Notes under the pieces: generated by a model
Database searches by the model: none
Told to the model about the DNA's origin: nothing
Seen by the model: the letters and a program-made list of their open reading frames with translations, nothing else
Part shown: piece after piece, positions 1 through 15,700 of the stretch
Layout: every line of letters begins with the position of its first letter
Numbering within the stretch: the first letter of the stretch is position 1
Assembly (NCBI GenBank): GCA_021613535.1
Contig: CP075497.1
Coordinates: forward strand, 8,122,001-8,186,000
DNA from: Adineta vaga
Taxonomy: Eukaryota; Rotifera
Direction of reading: 5' to 3'
DNA: 64,000 nt
Translations under genes and position numbers: made by a program

Positions 1-1649
1 GCAATGAACGGTCAGCTTTAAGAAGAGAAAAAGATATCCGGTCATTTTCGATGCTTATATATATATATGTATATGAACGAGCTAAATTCAAATCGAGGGT
101 TCCAAGATATAAAGAATGAGAAGGAAGTGAATATCGACATACAAATGAAACTTGTGTTCATGTTTTTGACTGAATAGCATGGAGCTGTTTCCATTATTTG
201 CATTAGTCTTATATAGATTCCTGAAGGGATAAATGAGACTTTAGCAGAGCATATTTTCTTTCAATGGATTATTACGCTTGGAAAAGACCTTCTGAGAACA
301 TGTGTTTGACAATAATTTTGCCAAAAAAAAACAACATTGAATCATGTTCATATTCAACAAATGTATCAAGTCACGCATTCATGTAAAACAGTTGATGAAA
401 CTTTGATAAATGTCTTTCTAATTGTGACATTTCCATATTATCTGGATATGAAAATCATCAATATAAATGATCTGATAAGATCTATTAGCTATCTGTCATA
501 TTATATTAATAATTACACTAATGAAAACTTTTTGACATATAAATTACTTTTATTAAAAAGTTTTATAAACTTGAAACACGAAGAAATGTCTTCAATTCTT
601 CCGCATCACTATAAAATCATATATAACAAAAATAACGCAAGCCTTTTAATGCCAACATCTTGTCAAATGAGGAATGAAAGTTTACATGCAATAACTAATC
701 AAATTGGATGCAAATTTTTTCTTCTTCTTATAGTACACAACAAGAGTAGATTGGTATCATTTTTTTGCAGGTTATAAAAGTAAGTACATATTTGTATTAA
801 TGAATGAAAAAAACTTTCCTTTCTGCTGTGTAGAAAACGTCTCTTGCACTCGAAGCATTTTGTTTTTGTTTAATATACCTGCTTAAACTTGTTTTTAACA
901 TAACCAATAGAGAGAAATAAAGAACATTTGCACAAAAAAGGTATACCTACCTACTTTAAGCGGATCGATTTCGTCATGATAAACATTCACCTTTCTAATA
1001 TCGATACAAATAATCAAAATGATATTCAGTCATTTTACTTTCACAATAGTTTAGCTAGCAATGCATATTTCGATGGCTATATTCACTAATAATAAAACTA
1101 TAGAATACCACTTTCTCATCAAATTTTCTCATGTAAAAATCTTTTGCATATGATTAACTAAAAACTGTTTTTTTCTCTCTCTATATCCTGTTGGGTACAT
1201 GTTTTGATTAATATGACCCCTTTTTTTTCTCTTTTCTTTATATTAGCAACGCCAATATAGAGTTATTTTCGTCGCAGATGTGTTTTTTTCTTCTCCTTTT
1301 TTTCTGACTAAAGGATAGAAGTTTTTTCTTCGCAACAACAATTCTTGCTCTGTTTCTGACGTCTCGTCTTCTAAACGTTAGACAGAACGACAAATGTGTG
1401 TTGGTATAGTGTTCTAACTGGAAGAAATAGAATATTAGGGTTTTTTCTCCTCTCTTTTTTGCCGAGCTCGAAACGTTCGAACGAAGACAAAAACATAAGC
1501 GTGTTTCTTACATTGAGAGAAGAATTACGCATGTTCTTTCTTCTGTTTATTTTTAGTATTTTGTTTTACTATTACGATTGCTGTTGTTGTTGTTGTTGTT
1601 TTAGATCGCGGTGGATTGTTATTGAAAACTTTGTCAACATAGAAAAGCT
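1..1649. other. Upstream region, no supported gene
   Basis: AT-rich sequence. An open frame at 337-777 (+) has no family resemblance, and I do not call it. From about 1150 to 1600 the + strand becomes pyrimidine-rich, with T runs and a (TGT)n stretch near 1579-1600, as expected of the promoter and 5' UTR of the glycogen phosphorylase gene. A second open frame, 1396-1680, overlaps the phosphorylase start in another frame and is probably leader sequence. Confidence 0.6.
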
Positions 1650-5291
<3,642 letters not shown>

Positions 5292-6255
5292 TCAATCATA
5301 GTCCTTTACTTTACCATTTAGTCGATAGTTCAAATTATCAAATAGAAATCCCCTGTCAGTTTGCATTATTTCATACAATTTATTTTATCACATCTCAATC
5401 TCATAAAGAAATAAACATATTATTATTAAGAATAAAACTTCAATTTAGTATTACATCAAAAATATTTGAATTCACTAACAATACAAAGAATCGTATATCC
5501 ATTGAATTGATCACAATTGTTTTTCAAATAGTTTTCTTTTTTCCAATCGATAGAACAAGATCAGAACGAGATAGTATGCTGAGTTAAACTATCATAAATC
5601 TCTACTACATTGATTATTTCGATTGATAAAGAAAAATTTGGAGATCATTTTCATATTTGATGTATTTTTTTATATGAGAAACTCTATTATTTGATGATTT
5701 ATGAAATAATGTGTCACTATATCGATGAATGAATACTGCCCTGTTAGAATAGGTTACAAATACGTGTCAAATGAGTTTTGAACGATTTTTCTCTCTGATA
5801 TATCATTGTTTCATCATATAATATGATATCTACACGTATGCTCGTAGTCATGTCATCGTTCATATTGAATGAGATATATGTATGTATGTATGTATCGATC
5901 GTTGATTTTCATTCTCTATAATATGTTATATATTCAACATTCTTCGTAAGAATGTTTTGGTAAAGAGAGACATCTAGAGAACCGTTGATTTAATACGACA
6001 ATATTCTTACTCGTTACTTACAGTTCTTTGTTTATAGTGAATGGATGAAAAACGACGATCACGATTCACGAAGGTAGACAACATGTACGTAAAATACACA
6101 CCCACCATCAACCAGTTAATCTATAGAGTCATATAAGTATGGTTAAATTGCTCTTTTTTTCTCAATCTTTGCGTAATTATTTGATGAGTCATTTTCTACA
6201 TCTTTCTTTTCTTTTCAACTTTTAGATCACTAAAATCTTCCTATTTTAATCAATA
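5292..6255. other. Intergenic: phosphorylase 3' end and RCC1 leader
   Basis: AATAAA-type polyadenylation signals follow the phosphorylase stop, for example near 5410. A (TATG)n microsatellite lies at about 5878-5894. A pyrimidine stretch ending in AG at 6224-6225, thirty bases before the RCC1 ATG, looks like a 3' splice site: either a leader intron or a trans-splice acceptor. No coding potential seen. Confidence 0.5.
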
Positions 6256-8228
6256 ATGCCCGCTTCCGGTAAGTGAAATTATTTCTTCTTCCTATTCAAA
6301 TGATACCTGAACATTCTAGTTCGAACTAAAGCTGGTCGATCATCACCAAAAACCAAACAAACATCAACAAACAAATCGAAAAAACGTACATTTGAAGAAG
6401 ATAGTGATCATCATGATGGTTTGCATCATTCAAATTAGTTCTTTTTCGATTGATAAATTTCTTCTCTGAATAGAATTACATAATGGTGATAATCATCCAC
6501 AAAAACGAACAAAGCCAGCACCTGAAGTTGTTCATATAACAAGTATATTTCTTGTTAATTATTCTCCATTATTATTCTTTTGATTTTCATAGATGGTCAT
6601 TCAACAAAGGTTAAACCTCGTGGAAAAACACCGTCAGCATCATCAGTAGTTAATGTATCTTTTCCATCATTTTCACTTTCAACAGCTGGTCAAGTCTTAG
6701 CTGTTGGTGATAATGGTATGGCACAATTAGGTTTAAAAAGTGCGATTAGTGAACGACAAAATCCTCAGCCAATTCCATTACCTGAACTTGTCATACAGAT
6801 CGCCTCTGGTCCACTACATTCGGTTTGTTTAACAGGAAAAAATCAAATATTTACATTTGGTTGTAATGATGAACATGCATTGGGTAGAGTAGATGTTAAT
6901 GATGAAGATGACGATGAAGCACCTCAATTTGGATTAGTTGATATGAGTGGAGTAATAGATGTTAATCAAGAGAAAATTGTTCAAGTAGTGGCAGGTGATA
7001 GTCATACATTGGTATTATCGGATGCAGGAAAAGTTTATGGTAAAAAGAAAAACTTCTTCTGTTTTCTGAAGATCACGTTTTTTGTTTACATATAAATAGG
7101 TTGGGGTACATTTCGTTCGAGTACAACAGGTGTTTATGGTCTTGTACAAAAAGGTGTAATGGCAAAAAGTCCAGTTGAAATCATTTTACCGGAAAGAATT
7201 GTTAAATTAGCAAGTGGATATGATTTTGTTTTGTTTCTAAGTGAAACTGGACATGTTTATTCGTGTGGTAATGGTGAAACAGGTCAACTTGCACGATTAA
7301 ATCGTTATGCAGTTGAAGATGGTCTACGTGGTGGCATTGGTAAAGAAATTCGAATGAAAATATTTTGTTCTATTCTTATTTTTTGTTCCTCTTCTTCAGA
7401 TCGATTGATCAGACCTGCACCGATCATTTATAATCGAATTGGAATTAAAGCAAAAAATTTATTATTTGATGATATTTTTACGGGTTCACATCATTTCTTC
7501 CTCAAAGTACATGGTCATGATTGGATATTAGGTGGTGGACTAAATAATTTCAATCAACTTGGTAAGTAAATACATACTTGTTTCTTTATGATCAAAGAGA
7601 ACTCAATAGGGCTTCTCCTCTTCGCTAAAAGAAAGTCATCCATCTTTCATTACGCATACATTAGGATCAAAAGAGTTCTCTCTATACGAAAATTGAAATA
7701 ATAAATCTTCTTTTTAGGTTTACCAGTGGATGAACCAGTTTATTTTCCGACATTGATTCCGTCACTTGAAGGTAAAAAATGGGTAAAATTTTCCGGTGGA
7801 TTACATCATACAATCGGTTTAACCGCGAATGGTAATATCGATTATATTCATACGATTTGATTTGATTTGATTTTGTTTTCTTCTTAAATCTAGGTGAAGT
7901 CTATGCAATGGGCCGACATCATGAAGGTCAATTAGGTATTGATCAATTGACAACACATTTAACACAACCAACATTGATTCCAAATTTATCGAATATTGTT
8001 GATATATCTTGTGGAAATCACGTTTCATTTGTTATTGATCGATCTGGTAAAGTATTTTCCTTCGGAGCTGGTACATCGTTACAACATGGTCATGGTCAAC
8101 AAGATATTAAAATTCCGCGAATGATGTCATCAAAATTTATCGACATTAAAATGGTTCTTAATATAGCTGTTGGCGCTCAACATACATTATTTCTGACGCA
8201 TGATAATCCCAAGAAAGATGAAAATTAG
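6256..8228 (+). CDS. RCC1: RCC1-like beta-propeller protein (Ran GEF candidate)
   Basis: Regulator of chromosome condensation family: a seven-bladed propeller that in animals binds chromatin and exchanges nucleotide on Ran. Exons: 6256-6268, 6320-6418, 6474-6542, 6593-7039, 7100-7339, 7400-7561, 7718-7831, 7894-8228; 1479 nt in frame, 492 residues (human RCC1 is about 421). The first 13-base exon encodes Met-Pro-Ala-Ser. The next two exons give a basic, Lys/Arg-rich N-terminal tail (SKKRTFEEDSD) like the nuclear-localisation tail of RCC1. Repeat signatures follow: LAVGDNGMAQLGL, IFTFGCNDEHALGR, VYSCGNGETGQL, WILGGGLNNFNQLG, VYAMGRHHEGQLG and VFSFGAGTSLQHGHG. An acidic loop (DEDDDE) sits in the second blade. 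Exchange activity is inferred from family; the layout fits RCC1 itself better than HERC-type relatives. Confidence 0.92.
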
Positions 8229-9347
8229 TTTAAAAAAAAAGATTATTCTTTGTTATTGTTGTTTGCTTTTTTATGTCACGAATTTTCCCTCTTTTTTTGC
8301 TACTATGTGGAATTTTTTTTCCTTATGAATTTTTTTGTCATTTGCTAAACATAAATAAAAAAAAAGAAAGATGAATTGAAATGAAGATAAATATATGCAT
8401 TCATGTCGAATGTTTGTTTATTTTTTTGTGAATTAAATAAAAGAAAATAGATGAATTTCATTGAATTGTATGGATCTCTCAACGAATTCGATAGCTCAAG
8501 GCTTATGAATAAAAGCGTTTTGTTCATTCTTTTTTCTTTCATATACAATTATTCGTTAACTTTGATCATGATTTATCATATATCGACGTAAACCTTCAGT
8601 TTACTGTCAAGTACTAGGCTTTTGTTCTTTGAAATGTATGAGTATACTTATGATGTATGACATGATTTGTATTTCGATAGTTGAATGATGGGTCATATTT
8701 ACAAATTCTTGAAAAAAAGCTTTGTAACTTTCAAATGAGTCATTATAATCAAATGTTCACGATGACCTGAAAGAACCATATAAAAATAACATTCATGTTT
8801 AGAGAAGTGATTAGGTCAATGAAGTTATTCATAAAGTTATTTTTGAAATTTTGTATAAATTGTTCGGATAGTTCATCTTGAATATTCAGCATTATCAAAT
8901 AGGAAACAACAACAAAAAAAAAGTGAAAAAAGAAGGAAAAAAAGAAACATCCATCGTTGTAACTGTGTCTATTTGAATGCGAGTTTGTATTATAAAAAAA
9001 AGGAGAAGAGAAGACAAAAGAAAAGAAACGAGAGATACACAGTTTATGTCGCAACAAAAGGAAAAGAAAGTGATGTTCACTTGTCAATAGACGATATTCT
9101 ATCTACATAAATAGTTAATTTACCATTCTTCTCTCCAAAGGTATATATATATATGCATGTATATATTTATAAGAAACAATAAAGGAAAATAGCAAACAAA
9201 AATACGAGTAAATCTCTCTGACAATGATGGTAAAATTGTAAACAAAATATTCAAAGAAGAGAATGAATGGTTTCATGATTTTTTTTTCAATTGACAACAC
9301 ACACACTCGGTTTCGACTAGCACAACAATAGATGATCTTTTATTCAG
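8229..9347. other. Intergenic between convergent RCC1 and ILRUN
   Basis: Three-prime flanks of two convergent genes. AATAAA-like signals lie near 8350. There are A/T runs and a short TA-rich tract near 9141-9170. Small open frames on the minus strand are Phe/Ser-rich readings of purine-rich DNA and are not credible genes. Confidence 0.5.
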
Positions 9348-10510
9348 TTAAAATGTGTCTAGAGAATTATCATCGATCATTCCATTTGATGATGAAGAAG
9401 GATCTGATGGTTGATGATTGATATTATTCGTTCGAGAGTATTCCTTTAGAAAAAAAACGAAAAGAACTGTATCGTAACATGTTTTTCTTTCATATCAAAC
9501 TTACTGTAACAGGTACAAGTGGATAATTCGTCCAAGCAGGTACATTATTAGCATCTGGTTGGGGCCCTAAAAAAACTAACAGGATTATTTTGGATTTTTT
9601 AATGATATACGTTACATCTCGTTGATTGAAATGGATTTGTTGGAGATGTTTGATACATTAAATTATTTGGTGATTGAACACCCATTTCACTGGACATTTG
9701 ATGTGAATGATTTACATTCATACCTAGAGAATGACATTGTTCAAGTTGTTGCGTTATTCCCATCAGTCCACCTTCTTCAACAGAGGCAATTAACCAAATT
9801 GGATCTAAAACAATGAAATTAGTTATTATTCTAATTAAAACTATGCAATAGAAACTATTCTACCTCCAAAAGGTACACCAGCTGAAGTAAATAGACGCCA
9901 TTGTGATCTGATAATTTTGGACATCGTTGGACTGGTTATATCAACAGAAATATTTGCTTGTTCACCTGGTGCTAATGAGCCAACATAAGTCTCATCACGA
10001 TCTTGTAATCGATCACCATTTACAAATCGTAATGAACAATTATTTGGCCATGGTTCACTACCTAAACAAAAATGAATCTTGATGAAAAGAGTCAAATTAA
10101 ATATAATCAAATTACCAGAATTTTCTACACGCCATGTTTTAACAAATCTTGTATTTGGTGGAATGGCTTCACCTTCACCAACAGTTACATCCGCAAGAAA
10201 ACGCATTTGAGGAATTTTATCTGTTGGCATTTCCGCATCATAATAAGCAAGAATGGCTTCATTTAAATTCCTAAATAAATTACAATGTCATTTTTGTCAA
10301 TGTAGAATTTAATTTACCAACTTACCAATTACTCATTTCAAGAAAAAAAGCACAACCCTCATCTGTTAACATCGCATTTGTCGTTGAACGAAATTGTGCA
10401 ATTAAATCTTCTCGATTACTAGTGGTGATCGATCGTAATCGTTCCATTAAATCTTCATCTAGATTTGACATTCCAGGATTGGATGATATAGGTTCGGAAT
10501 CAACATCCAT
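9348..10510 (-). CDS. ILRUN: ILRUN (C6orf106) orthologue, UBA-like plus NBR1-like domain
   Basis: In vertebrates ILRUN dampens IRF3-dependent innate responses by promoting loss of p300/CBP; it pairs a UBA-like N-terminus with an NBR1-type (FW) domain. Exons in transcript order: 10510-10326, 10270-10116, 10061-9864, 9804-9616, 9566-9505, 9443-9348; 885 nt, 294 residues (human 298). Visible matches: GCAFFLEMSNWNLNEAI in the UBA-like helix region, then FLADVTVGEGEAIPPNT, FVKTWRVENSG, EPWPNNC, SQWRLFTSAGVPFG, DPIWLIASVEEGG and MGITQQL, in the order of the human protein. The C-terminal third is Ser/Asn-rich, as in the family. Function in an invertebrate is inferred. The gene converges on RCC1 and is 438 bp from the first SPTSS gene. 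Confidence 0.93.
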
Positions 10511-10948
10511 AAGTCACAACACAATAAATGAAATTTTATAAAAAAAGAAAAACCAGCTAATTCGATCTAAAAACAAACATAAATATATCATAGTAAATAA
10601 CAATAATGACGTTACAAAATAGGAGACCTTTTTATGTGCATTGGTGAGAAAGGAAAGAAAAAGAAAAAGAAAAAACGAGAGAATAATCATAATTTACATA
10701 ACTGTCCTTGAATAATGAAAATGGACAGATCTATTTCTAATAAGATTTCTTCAAGTTCTAATACGATAGATTTATACTTTAGAATAAAAAGAAAATAACG
10801 ATTGATCATCTATGACTAAGAATGAAATTAAATGACGTCATTATTATTCTTTGATTGAATTAGAAAACAAACAGAACAGAAAAATATTTAAAAAATCCAG
10901 ATTATAAAAAGTAGGTGATATAGTCTTCGTAAATCGATCGTGTATTCA

Positions 10949-11265
10949 TTAGGAAATTAAAGCAGTCGATAAACTTGGCATAATTGAATATAAAATATTA
11001 TGAATATGAAATGGAATATAAATCAATGCCGAATATGTAATTAAGGAGATAATACAAAAGAATATACTCATCATTAAAACTCTTTCCCACGGTTCCATAA
11101 CGTAAATTGTTGTCATTAGTAAGAATTGCAGATAGAAATATTGAAATGGTTGATATAGAGATTCATACCATGAACTTCTATTGTTTTCTTGTTTTATCTA
11201 CGTATAATAGAAGATAAACGAAATCAAACATCCGAATAGATAATATTTGGATCGTTAATTACCAT
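10949..11265 (-). CDS. SPTSS: Serine palmitoyltransferase small subunit, copy 1
   Basis: Small activating subunit of serine palmitoyltransferase, the ER enzyme that starts sphingolipid synthesis. The main exon is 11197-10949 (83 codons including stop). It reads LQFLLMTTIYVMEPWERV followed by a hydrophobic helix and IPFHIHNIL; the core MEPWER matches the invariant segment of SPTSSA/SPTSSB. No ATG lies in frame at the exon start, which instead follows an AG acceptor. The nearest solution is a tiny exon at 11265-11263 consisting only of ATG, directly followed by a GTAAT donor and a 65-bp intron, giving 83 residues. The start is inferred; the domain call is firm. It has a tandem partner at 12490. 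Confidence 0.82.
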
Positions 11266-12489
11266 AAAATTATTATTGTTTATTGAGAAGACATGTAAAT
11301 GCGGAAATCGACGTGTTGCTTCCATTCTTTCACAATTGTTAATATGTTCGACTTGTTAAGATGCAGGGTCGTCGTTTTACTTCAACTATGTATGTGAGTC
11401 GATTGTAGCAAAATAATATATATATATGCAAGAAGCTACCGTAGCAACGCATTTAACTCAGGAGAAATTGATTGTGTTAGTGAAACGAAAAAAATAGTAG
11501 AGAGAGACACACCGATCGTTAAAATAGAAGAATAAAAAAGTTTGAGATAAAAAAAGAAAAATAAAACGATTGAGCTTTCGTTGTAAAAGTACCCAACGAC
11601 AAAAAAAACAAACGAAATTTTATTCAGTAAGAGACAAAATCTTAGTTTGATTAGATTGTAATTTATAATCGGTGATTTAAGAAAGAAAAAGAGGGGAGGG
11701 AGAAGAAAAAAATCAATCATGCGCACACCATCATCCGTATGAGTACTACTCATTATACGATATAACAAGGATGAGAACAAAAAAGGATTCAAAACGGTAT
11801 ATATATGTATTAAACACAGACAGGTAGGACAATTTTTCTTCTGTCAAACATTTGAAATGATAGAAAGTTCGATCAAGTTGTGAATGGCATACTAGTGTAT
11901 TGAAGATACTTCATTTGACCTAGTTCTATGAAATTTTAGAGTTAAGATACAAAGAAAACGACAAAACCTCTTTAAAAATGACCTAAAAATTTCGTGTAGT
12001 TATTTGAAGAATGTTCTTATCGTCACTAAAAAACGTTTCTTTTCGAAAAGCCTCAAGTGTTTGAAAGAATACAGTTACATTTCGATAAACTGCGTCAGGG
12101 ACATCACATCTCGAAGTATAGTTACTATTTTTCCTTTATAATAGAGTTTATTAAAAAAGAACGATTCTATCCAAATATCTCTGTCACTATTTTCTATGCT
12201 ACTTTAAAAAAACTTCTCATACTTTTCTCGAATAATTTAGTTTGACTCATCGAAATAGAAATAGATCTTAAATGGTACTAAAAAAGGAATGTAGTTCTAT
12301 TTTTATCTTCTAAATAAACGATATGACAAAGTAATAGAATTTCCGATATTATTCTTTTTATTGTTACCTTAAATAGGTATTTAATCATAGATAAAGTAAC
12401 ATTGTATTGTTCCAAAGATTTCTCCTGAATCTGTTTGTAAAAAAACTGAAAACGAACAAAAATGTTTACGATAGATAGTTGTTTTTTGA
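11266..12489. other. Gap between the two SPTSS copies
   Basis: No credible gene. Contains a short TA tract near 11417-11427. Minus-strand frames at 11436-11792 and plus-strand frames near 12057 are low-complexity Phe/Ile/Lys readings. The 3' flank of copy 2 lies just below 12490. Confidence 0.45.
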
Positions 12490-12693
12490 TCATGAATAAA
12501 ATTGGATCATTGAGCGAACATGATGTGGTAGAAAAACTAATGCCGAATAGATAGCTGTGGATATAATAGCCACTAATAATGTAGAAAATAGTAAACGTTC
12601 CCATGGTTCAAGCATGTATAATGCTGTATTAAGAAGATACTGAAGATAAAGCCAGTGAATAAATTTGAAGAGACGACGAATGTATGATAGCAT
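12490..12693 (-). CDS. SPTSS: Serine palmitoyltransferase small subunit, copy 2
   Basis: Single-exon gene of 67 residues with a proper ATG, the usual size for SPTSSA/SPTSSB (68-76). The sequence LQYLLNTALYMLEPWERL is very close to the vertebrate subunit's YQYLLVTALYMLEPWER. It is followed by one membrane helix and FLPHHVRSMIQFY, matching the family's FMPQHI segment. Expected to sit in the ER membrane bound to the catalytic SPTLC subunits and to influence acyl-CoA choice. It is closer to the vertebrate sequence than copy 1, about 1.2 kb downstream on the same strand. The two copies differ in gene structure (intronless here, start exon split off in copy 1). Confidence 0.93.
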   Translation of the reverse strand: MLSYIRRLFKFIHWLYLQYLLNTALYMLEPWERLLFSTLLVAIISTAIYSALVFLPHHVRSMIQFYS

Positions 12694-13093
12694 TTTTATA
12701 ACAGATCTTTCTTGTTTATTGTAATATATATTTGTCTAAAATATGAGAAAATCTAAGGCATATGTAATTTTGAGAATTTTGACTATTAGTATTTTGAAAT
12801 ATGTGAGAAGAACATGATCAGATGATCATTCATCGTCATTCGCAAAATAGACGACAAACAAAGTGCACAAACACATCAAATCAATACAAATAGATGACTC
12901 AGAATAATCGAATGAAATGAGTAGTCATTACCTCTATTAATACTTAAGAAAGAGAAATTTTTGAAAAGAAGGTAAAAGGTCGAGAAATAAAGATGGCAGA
13001 TCATCTGATGAGAAGAACACCAATAGAAATAACAGATAGAGTTTGACAAGACATATTATAGTGACCTCTAGAGGATACATTAAGTCAACTTAT
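12694..13093. other. Intergenic, nothing recognised
   Basis: AT-rich spacer between the 3' end of the coiled-coil gene and the 5' end of SPTSS copy 2. No open frame, repeat or RNA signature that I can support. Confidence 0.5.
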
Positions 13094-13825
13094 TCAATTC
13101 GATTGACTTTTGTGTTTCGATCGTTTTCTTCTATGTTGTTTCTTTTTCTTTTTATTAGTGGCAATTGATGGCTTTTTCATGGATTTTGATGCTAAACTAT
13201 GATTTGATGCTCGATGTACAATAATTTTTGGTGATATTCCATGTGAATGTTTCTTCTCTAGTAATGAATCCATCACTGACGAAGAGTCCGTAGTGTTATT
13301 TCTATATGTTGAAATCGTATCAAAAGTCTTCTCTTCTGATTTATTTCTGTAAGAATCTGAATTTTGTAAACTATTCTCTTTATCTAAAACCAATGGATGT
13401 TGCGAATCAGCATGATTTGAACGAAGTTCATAGCGTACTTCTGCCATAGACTATGATAAAATATTCTGATCGTAAGTGCTCACTATTGTTCATATTTATT
13501 TCTTACTAATTTTTTCATATTATTTTTGTAATATTTTACTCCATATTTTATTGCTTCTTGTCGCAATATTTCAGGTAAAGATAAAGGCTATTATATATCG
13601 AGAGAAAATACTTTTGTTTTTCATACTTATATATATATATATATATATTACTTGTCTGTTGAAAACTTGTTCATAGGCTGCAAGAGATACTAAATCAAGT
13701 ACCGGTAAACGTTCTTCATATTCTGCTTGAATCTGATTAGAAATATTGACAAGTTCTTGACGAAGATATATATTTCGTACAGCAATCAATTGACCAGCAA
13801 CAATCTCGGGATTTGAACATAGCAT
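13094..13825 (-). CDS. Uncharacterised 203-residue protein, helical N-half and basic tail
   Basis: Exons: 13825-13652, 13587-13507, 13450-13094, in frame to a stop. Not recognised. The N-terminal 85 residues look helical and charged (AVRNIYLRQELVNISNQIQA, then ILRQEAIKYGVKYYKNNMKK), a length and texture seen in small ciliary or microtubule-inner proteins, but I cannot name a family. The tail is Ser/Asn-rich and ends in a Lys/Arg cluster (NKKKKKQHRRKRSKHKSQS). The reading frame stays open upstream of the ATG, but a consensus acceptor (GATTTCAG, AG at 13858-13857) lies 32 bases before it and no ATG occurs further up. The kinase gene ends only 149 bases upstream on the same strand, so the two may be co-transcribed. 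Confidence 0.7.
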
Positions 13826-13974
13826 CGAAAAATCAAAGAAAGTAGAAAAGTAACCGCTGAAATCAACGGAAAAGCGGGAAGTTTTATGAGACAAAAAATG
13901 TGAATGAAATCAATTGAGTTTATTGTGATACGATTTTGATTCAATGTGACAGAGAAGAAGAAAAAAAGTTTCTA

Positions 13975-15304
13975 TTAAAATTTATCAAATAAATTATATT
14001 CTTCAATCGTACATTGTGCTGCTTGAAAACGTTCATCTTTAAATAATTCAAAATTTTGTGTATCACCTGGATAATCAACTTTCGGCATGATTGGAGGCTA
14101 AATCATAGAAATTATTTCAACACTTTTCCCTCATCTTTCCATGCTCACTTTGATTCTTTGTTCCATAATATCTGTCCATGATACCCGCTTAAACCATCGA
14201 TGTCGTTTTATATCATTAACTCCACCAGCCATACATCCTAAACGGCGTGTTCGATCTCGTTCAAGAAGTTTTCTTATTAAATTTCGTCCTATTTGATCAA
14301 TAATTCTAAAATTGTTGACAATAATTAAGTTTATGAATTTTGAATTGAGATTATTTACTCGGAATGACATGGAGGTACACATGGCCATGGAATAGGTTCA
14401 TTTAAAATTTTGATAAATATATAAGACGGACAATTATGATGATCAGTTGCAGCAAATGGTGTATGTCCCACTAATAATTCATATATAACTATCCCTAAAG
14501 CATACCAATCGACACCAAATGAATGACCATGACATGAGAGGATCATTTCCGGAGCAAGATATTCCGGTGTACCACATAATGTGTACGTTCTACAAGAAAA
14601 ACACATTGTATGTTTATTTTATAGAAATAAATGTTTATATTTGAATTATAACCTGTCTGAAACATATTTTGCAAAACCAAAATCAGTTAATTTCACATGT
14701 CCATGAGCATCAAGTACTAAATTCTCCAACTTCAAATCTCTAACATTGAACAAAAATTCTCATTGATAACAAACAAAAGAAAAACACACCATGCTTGAAT
14801 TCTTCTATTACCTATAAACGATGAGAAGGTTATGCAAATATTCCAAGGCGAGTATAATTTCGCATGCATAAAATCGTACAAGAGAACTTTTCAGACGACC
14901 GGCTTGACGTAAGTAAGAGAAAAGTTCACCACCGGATAAAAATTCCATTGATAAATATAAATAACGAGTATCACGATATGAACCATAACTGAAAAATATT
15001 AATTAGTAATTCTTTTTCATGTGTTCACATTTGAAAACGTACAAACGAACAATAAATGGATGATGAATAGTTGTAAGAATTCTTCGTTCATCATTAACAT
15101 GATTAACTTGTTTCATTTGTACTATATCTCGAATAGCCATCGTTTTAACAACATAAAATTCTTCATAATTTTGAAAATATCGTCGAGTTAAAATAACTCG
15201 ACTGAATGTTCCTACACCTAATTACAAAACCATATTACTTTTTCATAAAAATTTATCTCTCATGAAATCATCGCCTTACCAATGGTTGTAATCAACTCTT
15301 CCAT
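13975..15304 (-). CDS. PRKX: PRKX-like AGC kinase (PKA catalytic-subunit relative)
   Basis: Serine/threonine kinase of the PKA/PRKX group. Exons: 15304-15280, 15217-15043, 14988-14812, 14739-14653, 14589-14359, 14305-14149, 14097-13975; 975 nt, 324 residues (human PRKX 358). Motifs in order: P-loop GVGTFSRV (third glycine replaced by Ser), VVK lysine, [14 protein letters not shown], catalytic [17 protein letters not shown], activation loop [14 protein letters not shown], then [20 protein letters not shown] and a C-terminal FDKF, the FxxF end typical of PKA-type kinases. The segment around [15 protein letters not shown] and the RTRRLG...NDIKRHRWF block fit PRKX better than PKA-C. The N-terminus is very short, so the whole protein is essentially the catalytic core. 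Regulation by cAMP through an R subunit is possible by family but not shown here. Confidence 0.93.
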
Positions 15305-15560
15305 CAACGATTTGTTGTTACTTGTACGGAAATCTTTTTACTGATATCTATATTATCAAACTAACAGGAAAATAGAAGAAAAACGACAGAGACCGAGAAA
15401 CAATCTTGTAGACTATCCGTCTGTCTATTTATCATTCTATGGCCTTGGGTAGAAATATGTCAGAATGACAAGTTAAGCACAAGCATTTACCATGTCCATA
15501 AACATACTTTTTTCGTGTTTTATTTTTCATGTTAATACTGAAAAGTTACACGCAAACGCC

Positions 15561-15577
15561 CACACACACACACACAC
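15561..15577. repeat. (CA)n microsatellite
   Basis: Run of CA dinucleotides in the 396-bp gap between CCDC66 and the PRKX-like kinase. The rest of the gap (15305-15700) is AT-rich leader and 3' flank without other features. A CCTGTTAG acceptor-like site (AG at 15362-15361) lies 57 bases upstream of the kinase ATG. Confidence 0.8.
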
Positions 15578-15700
15578 ATAGAAATTGAACAAACAAAATG
15601 AAAACAAAGACGAGTGATATCTATTGATGAGAAAGAAGAAGAAGAAAAACATTTGAGAGTCGCTTAGCGATTTAATTATATTAAAAATTTGGAATGATAT

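Noticed and set aside
337-777. 146-residue open frame on the + strand
   Set aside because: ATG does exist, but the product is Ile/Leu/Asn-rich with no domain, signal peptide or splice partner; chance frame in AT-rich DNA is more likely.
13571-13894. Longer reading of the 203-residue gene beginning at 13894
   Set aside because: It begins with TTG, not ATG, and runs through an acceptor site at 13858-13857; ATG at 13825 is preferred. Its 3' end also reads through a donor into a (TA)n tract.
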